Shown here: positions 1-11,277 of the stretch, in pieces
Layout of the letters: each line of letters starts with the position of its first letter
Numbering within the stretch: the stretch's first letter is position 1
From: Nissolia schottii
Taxonomy: Eukaryota; Streptophyta; Magnoliopsida; Fabales; Fabaceae
Length of the DNA stretch: 64,000 nucleotides
Reading direction: 5' to 3'
NCBI GenBank assembly: GCA_003254905.1
Contig: QANU01005683.1
Span: 37,742-101,741, forward strand
Made by a program: the position numbers and the translations under genes
Notes under the pieces: generated by a model
Databases searched by the model: none
The model's input: only the letters and a program-made list of their open reading frames with translations
What the model was told of the DNA's origin: nothing

Positions 1-1957
1 GAAGAGGTGTGCCTGGGAAAATCCTACAGAAAAAAAGAAAAAAGAGTTTTGGTAAAATCAAATGCCTAATTTTGTTTTTTTCCTTAGGTCTCATTGAAGA
101 GACCCGAATTTAATTGCTTGAATTTAGGAATTGAGAGAAAAAGAAGACTAAAGTTGGAAAATTTCTTTGATGGGTTAAGATTTGATGTAAATTTTTATTA
201 TATAATCATATTTTAAATTTAATTTAACAGCTTATTAAATCAAATTTGGAAACAAAATTGCTTCTATGATGTTAGATCTAATTAAGGGAGTGTTGGGTAA
301 TTTCAAGAACCTAGATAATTAGGTACAATTAAGCCTGATTTTATTAAAATGTGTTTGGTAACAACTCAAAAACTGGTTTTAAAAGAAAACTAATTTTAAA
401 TTGGTTTTATCCTATCTAATTTTTTTCCTAGTTTTTAGCAATTAACTTCACTTTCCACCAATTTTTCAGGTTCAGGATTCTCTCTTTTAATTTAAAATTT
501 TCTCTCTTATCTCACATTCACATCTTATCAAATTTTATCTTTCTCTATTTTTCACTCTACCGTTGTTATCTCCACTATTGAACAATGATCGAAGATACAA
601 ATGATTCAGGTTCGAGTTGTGTCGAGTCAACTAGTTGGATAAGTTATGCGACTATTTGTACACTAACATGGTCCTGACACAAGAACTGGAAGGCGCCTTT
701 AATTTGTACTGGGCCGTATATTTCCTGAGGCCAAAGAAAAATATTTATTGTTATACTAAAAAGGGCTATTTCTTGCAATAAGATACATAATGCCAAGATA
801 AGCCTTCCTTTCATGTTCAATTGACGTCCAGGGGCATAGGTTAGATGCAAGTTACTTTTGGACCGTTTATAATATCTTAATATTATTACAGTGTACCACT
901 AATTTAGTCCTATGGTTCAGTAGCTCCAATGTTTAGGATTTCGATATTCCTCTATTCTAGCATTACATTGAGCTTTCCTTGTTGCTAAGCGATCTGTCAC
1001 AAGGCACAGTCGTCGAAATATTATCTTCCAGCCGGCAACCCAACACTCTTTTTTTATTTAGTCACATGGTCTTTGTTATTTTCTCTTAAGCAATTGTGTT
1101 TTCCACTTGAAGTGCTTGTCCTTGTTTGCTAAAGAAAGTTTGTGACTATTACAATGGCTTCAAAGGATTCAATGGAAGGATGCATTGACATTAATGACTT
1201 CTGTATGTAGCTCTCGGCTAGACAGGTACGTACGGTTCTTAAATCTATATACCTACCCATGATTATAGTATTATGTTGTTAGACTAATCTCATAAAAATA
1301 TAAACGATCATTGAAATAGGAATCTTTATTGCGCTTTGTCGTGTTGTAGTATTAATGACATAGAAATCAAGTTGCCTGAAGCAGAAGTAGTTGCTGGTGT
1401 TATGAGGGATGAGACCCAATAGGTAGCATTAATTTCATTGGGCGTGGATAAGTTAAGGGAATTTGAAATTTTTGAAGTTGTAATTTTTGGTAAAATTTAT
1501 TCCTTTACTTGGGATTATTCAGGGTATGCCCTCAGTGAAAGTTGGACCTGTGCATGATGTGGACCAAACACCGTTGCATTTGCTTGAGGTATGCATATAT
1601 ACATGTTTAATTATGCATGGAGACAAAAATGTTAGTTATTATGTTGTACCGGTTAGCAAGCACGTACTCAAAGGTTGCATTTAAAAATTATTATAATGTG
1701 CATATGCAACAAGTTCAAATCAATGCATGCATTGGAGGCCAAAGTGAATATTCTGGAGAGTAGGTAGGTTAGCAAACAAGAAAACACCATGACGTGCATC
1801 TAATGGTATTGTCCGAAGCTCAAACGGAGAGAAGGAGCCTGTGGGATGTTTGAAGTGCATGCGAGATAGAAGTCCTTATTGTTGAAGAGACTGATGATGG
1901 AGACATTACCACTCACAAAGGCTAGCTTTTCATCTGCAAATTCCAAGGAGGCTTTTC
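1..1957. other. Intergenic, no gene recognised
   Basis: AT-rich sequence with only short open frames broken by stops. Fragments near 1140-1480 look weakly coding and may be the decayed upstream part of the Ulp1-like relic that follows, but I could not assign them to a family. Confidence 0.5.
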
Positions 1958-2640
1958 ATGTCTCCCCCCATTGACGGTGTTTATCCTAAGAGAGCAAGGT
2001 TTGGACGATGTACACCTGCAAATACCATGCAAGGGTATTGTTCCTCTTTGTTTTTAATGTACTTGTCGCATGGAACAATTTCAATATTGTCTCCAAGACA
2101 GATTTTGGCAACCATGAAATCACAGTTTTATGCTGTGTTTTCGTTGAAGCTTTGTATCAAAGGTACCATTAATATTATATGCATGCAACTACTGATCTTG
2201 TTTTATGGCAAATATTACTGTTTGATACAACCAATGATTACATGTGACAGTGATAAGCTTGTTCTTATGGGTGGAATAAGTGCCACTAGAGCGATGAAAG
2301 ATCTTTGTGGACATTGGTACCTGATGGTTATTGATATGATTGAGCAAATTGCATATTATCTTGACTCGTACCTAGACATCAACTTCGTACCAGAAAGGAA
2401 GGCATTCATGCAGATGACTATATGTTACTAATAATTTATTTTCAATTTGAACCAATTATTATATTTTTGTTACCTAAAACTTGATACTTAATGGGCGTAG
2501 ATGAGGAAATTGTTTCTAATGATGACATCCGACTTCTACGGTGTTGACGCATGCTTCAAGCCTCAAGACTTGGCATTGTGTCTGATTTTAGAGGCAACTG
2601 GCATACCCAATTGTGGGTCCAGGTATAGCACGTTAATGAA
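1958..2640 (+). pseudogene. Ulp1-like (peptidase C48) protease remnant
   Basis: A 157-residue open frame (1958-2431) carries the segment HWYLMVIDM followed by YYLDS. This matches the His-Trp and 'YLDS' core of Ulp1/SENP-type cysteine proteases of the kind carried by plant transposons. About 70 bases later another frame (near 2500-2630) reads GIPNCGSR, which resembles the region around the catalytic Cys in these proteins, so the domain is split by an intron or by decay. No complete N-terminal part or start is visible. In plants such C48 domains are often carried by Mutator-like or PMD-containing elements. What is seen is the motif; the transposon origin is inferred. It is probably not functional, because the frames cannot be joined without a break. 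Confidence 0.5.
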
Positions 2641-2929
2641 TTTAGAGCTTATCGGTTCTTAGCTCTTAGACTAGTTGAAAGTGATCGTGATCTCTGAGGT
2701 GCATATTGCATGTTAGTTAGATATCTTTAATTAATAAACAACACCTTTTTATGAACATCTAATTTAAGAACTGATGATAATTAATCTTTGATCTAGGAAG
2801 AACCGTATGCAGGGTATTACTTTAATTAATTGTTAATTTCCTGTAATCCACTTCAAACAACACCCAAAGCACTTGAATTGGTTTTGAATTGCTTGATTCG
2901 AGTTAGCCTATACTACATTCTATTGGGTT

Positions 2930-4680
2930 GACTTGGTTTTTTTATTTATTTGATAAAAAGATAGGCGACAATCTATGTGTCACCACACAAGGTATAAAAA
3001 GGGATTTTCCCCAATTTCAGGAACACTCATTCATGCACTAGCGGAGGCAAGAACCCTAGGAGAGCTCAGTGAGTAAGATCGAAGATAAAGGTTCCAAAGC
3101 GAAAGCGAAGGAATCCTAGTTTTTGGTAATTTCACCTGTAATTCTATGTATTCCTTCTTCTTCTCATACCCCATGTTTATGTTTGTAATTTCTTGGAACA
3201 TGAACTAATTCCCTTAATTTAGGGCTCTGATGTAAACTATTGCATTATGATAATTTGATCGAGGTTATTCAGTTATGAATTGTTCGTTGCGTTATAATTT
3301 TATATTGCATTTATAGCTTTTGATCGCTTGATCACTAAATTAACCATAGGTTGAGCAAAAATCTAAGAGGAATAAATGTAACTTATGTTGTTCTTAATCG
3401 AGAGCTCTTAGATCAAATTAGGATTCAAGTAAGTAGTTTGCACTAAGAGATTAGACTTCCAGTTCATGCGAATACAAATTATCTTTCCTTTTCTTCATGG
3501 ATTCACCTTAAGCTTTTACACATATTCCACACATAATAATCCTATCTAGTCCAGGTCACAAGACCCTTCAGAATCATCTTCCTAACCCTAACATCATTTC
3601 TAGCAATTTATCCAACATACACATACACTCAAGCATCATCACATACATACATAACCACATAAACAAACATTCACCAATCAAGAGGTGATGAGCTAAAGTT
3701 ACCCACTTCCTAGAGAGTTGCTTGGTAGTGGGAGAAGGATGAAATCAAGCTTGGTTGGCTTGCTTGAGCTCTTGTTGCCAAGAAGTGAAACCCTTGAGAT
3801 TTCTTATGGAAACCTAGGCTATGGAACTTGGTGCTCTTTCCTCAAGTGAAGAAACTCACCCTGGCTACTAGCTTGTCTTCTTGATGGATTTGAGAGTGAT
3901 TTATGATGATAAAAGGTAAAGGATGATGATGGAACTTTGGGGCTTTGGAGCTTTAGGTTTTAGAAACTTAGGAAAGGAAGGAAATGAATCTTTGGTGCAA
4001 GTATGTGTGTGTTTTCGGGTTTGAGGGATGGCCGTGGGTTATTAGTGGCCTTTGGCCTAGAGTATTCTTATTTTTCCCTGTATGGTTTTGGTTATATTCG
4101 TTCATTAACTATTTATGTCCGAACGTCCTAAAAATATTTCGGACATACCGTTGTGACCCATTAATTTTTCTTATTAATATTTAAATTATCGGCGAGATAT
4201 TCTCGCATTATTTTCATATTAGTGTATTTTACAGACTCCTTTGAGTCATAATTAAATTTTAATAATACCTAATATTGACCCGAACGTCACCGGACGTCAC
4301 GAGGTCGCAAAATTATTATTTTTAGCTAATATGACAGGAATTAAATTAATATGTGAATTTTATTTTATTTTTATCTCATCTTTTCCTTATTAACATGTTC
4401 TTAATTATTTATGATAGGACATGTTGATAAAGGAAAAAAGTCAGGTTGTTACATCACGCGCCCTAAATGTTCTTCCCATTGATTTAAATAAAACTCTTCT
4501 TATCTTGTTTTGTTTGAGTTTCAATTTTTGAATTTTACTTTTTTTTGAATTTGTTAGATAATAGTTATCAAACCACCAAAACAACATTCCTTTCAATTTA
4601 TTTGTGATTAATTAATCCTTGTGGGTACAACAACCCCTCTCACTATTAACTATTTGTCGACACGGTATACTTGTCATGAA
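2930..4680 (+). mobile_element. Decayed LTR retroelement end with TATA box, interrupted
   Basis: A TATA-like TATAAAAA lies at 2993-3000, followed by a leader-like stretch to about 3480. After an inserted LTR fragment (3490-4453), 4454-4680 contains a 'gtgggtacaacaacccc...gacacggtatacttg' type segment that I associate with LTR and leader ends of Athila/Tat-like elements in legumes. No coding domain remains. The lineage is from memory of such repeats and uncertain. Confidence 0.35.
3490..4453 (-). mobile_element. LTR fragment, minus orientation
   Basis: Read on the minus strand, the segment starts at 4453 with TGTAACAACCTGAC, a typical 5' end of plant Ty3/gypsy (Tekay-like) LTRs. It continues with the mixed AT-rich and 'catacatacata' sequence seen in such LTRs. 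The other end is not clear: no matching CA end or target duplication was found near 3490, so it is probably truncated. Confidence 0.4.
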
Positions 4681-4689
4681 AATTCGTAT

Positions 4690-6421
4690 CAAGCTATCTT
4701 CAAAATGGTAGCCATCCATGCTCCTAACAACCATAGAAAAGGGAAAAATAAAAAAAAATGTGAAATTGAAACTTCAATAACCTTGCATAATAAATCATAA
4801 CTTTTACAAATCCCCTAATTTTACTACTTCAAAACAGCTTAGTATTCTACACCTCAAACTCTTTGTTCAAAAATAAGTTACAACCCTATTTCCCCAATCT
4901 TTCAAATCAAATATACATCATTTCTTTCATCTCTATCCTTTATGATAAATCCCCTCTCTTTTGCATAATAAAAGAAGGAGCTCCACCTCCTTTTTTCTTA
5001 GCCCTAAGAATGAAGAATAAAGAACTCAGACAAATTGATTGACAAGAGCAAAGTCAACAAGGGAAAGGATCAATAGCTCACCCTAAGCCTCTCCATCGAA
5101 TGCCCTCACAATGTTAGCGCAAAACCATTGGGTTGTTGGGCATTTGGTTGTTGCGCCTACTAGTGATTCATTTAACAGAGGACAAACATAGCATTATAAA
5201 CTTAGTCCCCATTTTAAATGGCACCATGAAGGAGTTGTTGTTTGGGACAATTATGGATTGAGTTCTGCTACACGTAGACCAAAAACCATACACCATACAT
5301 ACACCACGTACTTATATATATAAATTTTGTGTTTTAACTCATGTAATGTTTGTACACTTAATTAAATATAGTTGAGAGTAACATTTACAAGTTTGTAATG
5401 TTTATGCATTAGTGAGAATAAAGTTTGTGCATTATTGATGGTGTATATATGGGTATATGAAGGAAGGGGTAAAACCAATCTTGTAGACCTTTTTGAAGAT
5501 GGAGATGTGCATGTTTAACTCTTAAACTCTTTTATGATTTTATCATATAAAAAGTAAGTAAACTCAAAAATTCTGAATCTTACGCTCTTAATTCTACTAG
5601 CGACTTTATAAGTTTAAATTTGATTTGAATCAATCTGCAAGTGATTGATTTTAAGAATTTTTGACAAAAATTTCTCTAAAAAACCTTATATATAGTACTG
5701 AAAGACTACTTACTCTGATTTCATGCAAAATTTGTTTCCTACTCGCATTGCATGATTAGAAGTTTCAAAGTTTCTATGCAAAATTTGCTTCTCAATCACA
5801 TGCAAAATTTGCTTATAGGTCAATCAATTGAAGAATAAAATCATAAATATAATATTGAAGATCACTCAATTAAAAAATGTCATGCAAAAATTATTTCCTT
5901 CTCAGATTACATGATTCATTCAAAAAGTAATTAAAAACTCACGTGTAATTAATTTTTTTATAATTTATTATATAATAAAAAATATTTATTGAAAATTAAA
6001 ACGTGAAAAGGGACATGGAAATAATAAAAGACAAAAATGAGACATTATATGCTTTTAATATTTTTTAATAGGTTTCATATTATAATTTAAATAAAATTGA
6101 AAATTTCCTTTTTATATATTTCTTTTAATTTTTTTTATAAGAAATTCACCAATAAAACTCGCATTTTTATTTTTATTAATCTATGCTTGACAATAGACAA
6201 CTAAGAAATGTATATTGATCATAATTGATAAACATTTTCATTCTGAAATGCATAGATGAATATGGTTTTACATAAATTTTATAAGTAATATTAAAGTATG
6301 TTGATTGAAAATATAATAGTCACGCATTTGATCAAGTTCTCTTCAAGTTTGACAGAAGTCTATCTCACTCAAAATGGAGGTTGACTCAACTTGAATTATC
6401 ACATAAATCCATAAATGTTTG
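4690..6421. other. AT-rich intergenic DNA
   Basis: No gene seen. The stretch 5722-5921 repeats the phrase 'atgcaaaatttg' three times, with a fourth degenerate copy inside a loose direct repeat (about 5722-5762 and 5880-5921). Otherwise nothing recognisable. Confidence 0.5.
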
Positions 6422-6658
6422 TGTTAAGGATGGTGGATGGATGGGGATTGGGACACAAAAAATATAATAGAGAAATAGAATATGTTCTTAATATATTATT
6501 GAGATATTGTGATTGATACAATGAGATAGTTTTTATATATAGGTTAAAAATAAAATCATAAAATAATAACAGAATCAATTAAAATTAAACTAAATCAAAA
6601 AAAAAAATTCAATACGTGATATTATTAAGATGTGATATATTTTATTCTAACTATAACA
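6422..6658 (-). repeat. 3' LTR of the nested TRIM-like element
   Basis: On the minus strand it starts TGTTATAGTTAGAATAAA and ends near CTTAACA. It aligns along its length with the copy at 9681-9890/11244-11277, including the shared 'ttgattctgttattatttt' and 'tctattatatttt' stretches. Confidence 0.7.
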
Positions 6659-7441
6659 TCCTCTCTTAAGGACTAAAAGGAGGAAATTAAGACAACATCG
6701 AGTTTGCGAGGAGACAGCTAAGGCAACATTTGCATGGAAGTAGAAAAGGCAACACAATTTTATTTTGTATTGAAACGACACTTTCAGAGTTGAATTGGGA
6801 GAAATGACCCCAAAAATGGATTCTGCACACCAAAAAACCTTGAGTGGGGGGTTATCTAGTGTTCCACATCAGCATTGACATGTCAGCATAAGATACACGT
6901 GGTTGCCACACCAGCAAAGTTGGTCAAAGAGCCAAGCCATGAGTTAACACAAGTCAACTTGCAGGTCAAAATTCGGGTCAAACTATCGGATCGGGATATG
7001 AACTCAGATTCGGGTCAAGGAGTGTAGATGCAAGTCATAAACATAGATTTGGAGCAAGGCGCATGGAACCCCATGCATAAGCTATTGGTCACCCGTGGGG
7101 GTGCGTGTGCCGTCGGAATGGTGGTGGCGGTGGTAATTTTAATTAGAGGTTGACTTGGTGGGATGAGATGGAGGCGGTGGTGGTAGAGGTGTAAACAAAA
7201 AGGTAGGTAGGCTGGTAAATCGAAGATAACAGAACAAACACTGGATGAGGCGCATTTGATAATGCTCAGAACCTTCAAAAGGCGTGTGTCAAGTTCATGG
7301 AGGAGGACAATGGGCATAGTGATATTAGAGGTATATGAAACTGAGTTCAAACACGCGTGCTTTCGAAGATGGCAGTGATGAGGATAATAACAACGGAGCA
7401 AGGTAGAACTATTGTGAAGAGCGAAAAGTGAGGGAGTTCAA

Positions 7442-9616
7442 CACTACTATAAAATCACCCAATAGCGTCAACTTTATTGGTGGAATTATCTACATTACAA
7501 ACATATACTTTAGCAACCAATGGATTTATCGACAAACAGAATTCGGTGATAACACCATCGACAGGTAAAACCGTTAGTAACGCCTAACTGCATCTATTGT
7601 ATTGTCTAATGGATATTTCCGTTTCCTTAAAAATTAATAATTTAAAAAAATATTTATTTTATTTTATTATTTTATTAATTTTATATTCTTCACTATTAAT
7701 ACAATTGTATCATTACAACATAAATTAATAAAACCTCATTAATAATTCAAAATAATTATATTATTATTCATACTTCTTACATTATTTCTTTCATAATCTC
7801 TAATCGACTAACTGGTCATAATTGTTGGCAGATATTTCTAAACCCTAAATTAGAGTAGCCTACTTTAAAACCCATAAATCCTAATTAAAAACTATAAATA
7901 GAGGTTGGTCATCTGTTGGCAATGGAGGATTACCCTTGATACCAGCAAGACTAACCTTAGTAACAAACATATAAATGAAAAAATTTAAAAAATAAATAAT
8001 TTGTCACGTTGTAATGATGGGTGATTGTCTCTCTCGACCTGACGTTCCAATGGTGGAAGCTTTTCTCAGTGCCTAACGACAATCCATTTGCGCCAGACCA
8101 TGCAAACTTTCCAGGCAAGCAATCTAAGTTTGCAAATCTTCCACCATTATGTCAATCTCTTCAAACGATGATGATGGCAGATTGATTGAAGGTGGTGATG
8201 CATTTTGGCCTACCATTTCTAAAAACAAAAAGAAACACAATATATCAAAACCTTAACCCAAAAAATCAAATTCAAACATAATAATCAGATCCAGAAAATC
8301 AAACAGCAAACTAACAACCAAAGAAAAAAAAGAAAAAGACAAAACAAAAAATAGAAAATTAATTATAGTGGTGGTGGTGGTTGGCTCAATGGTAGGGTGC
8401 TTGGTGGCAATAGCGAGGGGCTAGTTAGTGGTGGTAGTTAGGGTTTGGGCTCAATGGTATGGGGTGATGGCGACAATTAGGGTTTTAGGCATTCTTGAGG
8501 GCTGGCTCGATGGTGGTAGTTAAGGGTTGGTTGCGCGGTGGCTGGCTCGATGGTAGGAGGCAACAAATGTAGTTAGCGTTTGAGGCGATGGTGAAGGCTT
8601 GTATCGTCGATTGGCTTAGTGGTGGTAGTCAGGTTTAGTGGCGCATCAGCAGGGCAATGGGGACAGTGAGGGTTTGGTGTCAGAAAGTCGTGACAGTGGG
8701 GAAAGAGTTGATGGGGAAGAAAAGTGGTGTGAATTTTGTAATACTAGCAAGTGCACTAGTTCATACAAGTAATAAGAGTGAGCATTAAAAATCAAGTTGT
8801 CAAACCCACGAGAATAAAATTACACTAGAATTTAATCAACAAATAAATTGGTTGAATTGATTATAGTTGAATGACATGATTCAAGTCTCCAATGAAAGTT
8901 AAGAGAAAGATCTTCAACTTTGTAGTTGAATCCAAGTCGAAATTAGTTCATATTCAAGGTGATAAATCAATGACAAATTTAGAGTAAGACTCTTTTAGCA
9001 CTTTAGCATAACTGTTTTTTTTTCTTAATCTTTTCCCTAGGTCTCTTATTCCTAAAAACCAATGAATAAACACTTAAAATCATTCTAAAATGCATGAATT
9101 GATCCTAAAACTATATGTAAAGACTAAGTAAAATAACTTTTGTTGGAGAGTTATCAAGAGGAGAGGAGAATGAGAACGACAAAGAAAGCATGCAAATATA
9201 TATACTTACATGACTGACGAAAAATTTCATTGGTAAAGTCATAATGCGTCAAATTGAGACATTCTCAGAACTACAACCTTTCTAACAAAATAGGTCGTCA
9301 ATAAGCGCATTAATTGAACACAACAATATCTCCGCGCAAACAACATTCAAATGTCAACGGATTATTCCGTCAGCCAAAACATAAAAATAATTTAAAAAAT
9401 AATTACCACCATTGTCATCGGAATATTTTGTTGGTAAATAGTTGGCGCTAAACGATGCGAGAATTTTCTGACACTTTTAGTGTCGCAGCATGATTTTATT
9501 GACAAGTTAGTCTCCTGAAGGAAGTATCGACGTTTTTGGTCTCAAAATCCGTTAATAACTACTAACGAAAAAATTTGTTAGAAATTCTGACATTATTTTG
9601 TGTATTTCTAGTAGTG
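7442..9616. mobile_element. Non-autonomous CACTA (En/Spm) transposon
   Basis: The left end reads CACTACTATAAAATCACC and the right end, reverse complemented, reads CACTACTAGAAATACACA; the first eight bases are identical and include the diagnostic CACTA. The element is flanked by the 3-bp duplication CAA (7439-7441 and 9617-9619), the size expected for CACTA elements. Subterminal sequence on both sides repeats variants of 'ttggtaa/gtcggtaa' motifs as in this superfamily. At 2.17 kb there is no transposase (TNP2-like) frame, so it would need a helper. It interrupts the interior of the TRIM-like element at 6422-11277. Orientation cannot be set without the coding part. Confidence 0.85.
8735..9130 (-). 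mobile_element. Retroelement fragment inside the CACTA element
   Basis: The reverse complement contains 'ctcgtgggtttgacaac', then 'ctcactcttattactt' and 'agtgcacttgctagtatt', resembling the leader and LTR-adjacent segment also seen at about 4600-4680. It looks like a piece of LTR retroelement captured by or inserted into the CACTA. The lineage is uncertain. Confidence 0.35.
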
Positions 9617-9669
9617 CAAATAAGTCGGAGTAGCAGAAGTGGAGATAGTGTTCAAGGTGAAAACCATGA

Positions 9670-9680
9670 CTTCGATACCA
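9670..9680 (-). other. Degenerate primer-binding site (initiator-Met tRNA type)
   Basis: The reverse complement is TGGTATCGAAG, a near match to the TGGTATCAGAG used by plant copia and TRIM elements. It lies directly next to the inner end of the 5' LTR (9681). Confidence 0.55.
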
Positions 9681-9890
9681 TGATAAGCATCATGGGTGCA
9701 TGGATATTGAGACACGGGAAATATAATAGAGAAACGCAATATGCTCTGAATATATTATTGAGATGTTGTGATTGATACAATGATGTAACTTTTGTGTATA
9801 GGTTAAAAATAGAATCATTAAATAATAACAGAATCAATCTAAATTAAACAAACTTGGAACATAATCAACCTAAACCAATCTGTGATATTA

Positions 9891-11234
9891 GGGTTAACAC
9901 CTTATTTGGTCCTTGGACTTTACCCTCTGCCCCTACTTGATCCCTCAACTTAAAAAATAATTACACGTTAGTCCCTAAAATTTACAAATATCAGACTCGT
10001 TGGTCCCTCTATCCACAAGACCCCTAATGGTTGTTGAAGCGTCCGTCAACCCCAAAACAATGTCGTTTTGATAATCTAGGAACCAACCTGACCAAAAAAG
10101 TCTTTGACCAACCTGGCCACAAAAATCCACTGAATACTTAGTCTCTGTACTCCCAACACCACCACTTCCTCCACCTTGACCATGAGCCCACCACCCCCCA
10201 CCTTTAGCCCACTACCCACACCCTTATTCTCACCACCGCCACTCATACCCCATCCCTACTACCACCACCACCACACCCCCTCCACTACTACAACACTCCA
10301 CCTCCCACCACCGCCACCACTACCACAATAGCAGCCATGTAGTGGTGATACTTAGAAGGGGCAAGGGGAAGGTACCCCCCCAAGGAAAAACTTTTCTTAG
10401 ATCCTATATGTGCAAAACACAGTTTTCCAAAGGCAACACTTACAAAGCCTTGCCTAAAGTTCCAAATCATTGCCAAAAGCTTCAGAAGTTTTGTCAATGG
10501 TTACTTTGTGTGCTATTATTTTTGTAGTTAAAATTTTTTTTCTCAGACAACAATTAAAAAGCATTGGCTAAAGTTCTGTTGTTGCCTTAAGTTTTAGAAG
10601 TGTTGACAATGATCACTTGAGGATATAACTATCTATATAGTTACAAAATTTATCTAAAGGCAACACTTAAGAAATGTTGTCTAAAGTCTCCTTTATATGT
10701 TCTCCCCCTTAACTTTTATGTCTTCTTCTACCACTGCAGCCATGGCTAAAATGGTTTGCGGTGGTGGTGGCGGGAATGATGGCTGCTCTAATGGGGGGAT
10801 CAACAGGTGTTGTAGTGGTGGTGGTGGTGAAAATGAGGTATGAGTGCTGGTGGTGAGAATGAGGGTTTAGTGGTGGTGAAAATGCGGTTGTGGGTGGTTG
10901 TGGGCTCAAGGTCAAGGTGGAGGAAGTGGTTGTGATGGGGATGCATGGACTAAGTAGTCCTTGGACTTTTTGGGTCAGGTTGATCGTTGGACTTTTTTTT
11001 GGAAAGGTTGGTCCCTAGACCATCAAAACGACGTTGTTTTGGGGCTGATTAGAAGAGATGAGAGCGAAAATGACATTGTTAACTAACTCATTAGCAGCCT
11101 TTAGGGATTTGATGGATGGAGGGACCAATAGTCCAATGTTTTCAAAGTTCAGAGACTAATGTGTCTTTATTAAAAGTTTAGGGATCAATTAGGCTAAGTG
11201 TGTAAAGTTCAAAGAGCAAATAGAATATTAACCC
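9891..11234. mobile_element. Mutator-like element with very long inverted repeats (foldback)
   Basis: The left arm (9891 to about 10344) and right arm (about 10727 to 11234) are imperfect reverse complements for roughly 450-500 bp, starting GGGTTAA and ending TTAACCC, with a loop of about 380 bp. Both arms carry phrases such as 'ttggtccctc', 'aaaacaa(t/c)gtcgttttga' and a 'caccaccac'-rich inner part. Flanks are gtgatatta (left, 9882-9890) and tatatatta (right, 11235-11243), 6 of 9 identical. Comparison with the paired, uninterrupted LTR at 6422-6658 shows that removing the element plus exactly 9 bp restores LTR alignment, so a 9-bp target duplication, typical of Mutator-like elements, is well supported. 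No transposase frame. A transcript would fold into a long hairpin. Confidence 0.75.
10431..10726. repeat. ~114-bp tandem repeat, about 2.5 units, in the hairpin loop
   Basis: Units start at about 10431, 10545 and 10658 with variants of 'aggcaacactta', followed by 'ttg(c/g/t)ctaaagt'. Spacing is 114 and 113 bp. The third unit is cut by the start of the right arm. Confidence 0.6.
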
Positions 11235-11277
11235 TATATATTATTACTATATGATATATTTATTCTAAATATAACCA

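Larger units (their letters stand above)
6422..11277 (-). mobile_element. TRIM-like LTR retroelement carrying two nested transposons
   Basis: Two similar direct repeats serve as LTRs. The left copy (6422-6658) is the 3' LTR on the minus strand. The right copy (9681-9890 plus 11244-11277) is the 5' LTR, split by a later insertion. The minus-strand primer-binding site sits next to the 5' LTR at 9670-9680; it is the reverse complement of a degenerate TGGTATC(A)GA, initiator-Met tRNA type. A polypurine-like ccttaagagagga precedes the 3' LTR. Without the CACTA (7442-9616) and the long-inverted-repeat element (9891-11234), the element would be about 1.3 kb with LTRs near 240 bp and no gag-pol coding, which is TRIM-like. 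No clear target duplication flanks it, so it is old. Its LTR shares a long segment with the TRIM at 38973-40276. Confidence 0.7.

Noticed and set aside
7015..7401. 128-codon minus-strand open frame
   Set aside because: It lies in the non-coding interior of the TRIM-like element, is rich in simple ggtggtgg complement, and matches no family I know.
10288..10915. Open frames on both strands in the foldback element
   Set aside because: They come from the CCACCACC-rich inverted repeat arms and have repetitive His/Pro/Thr composition.
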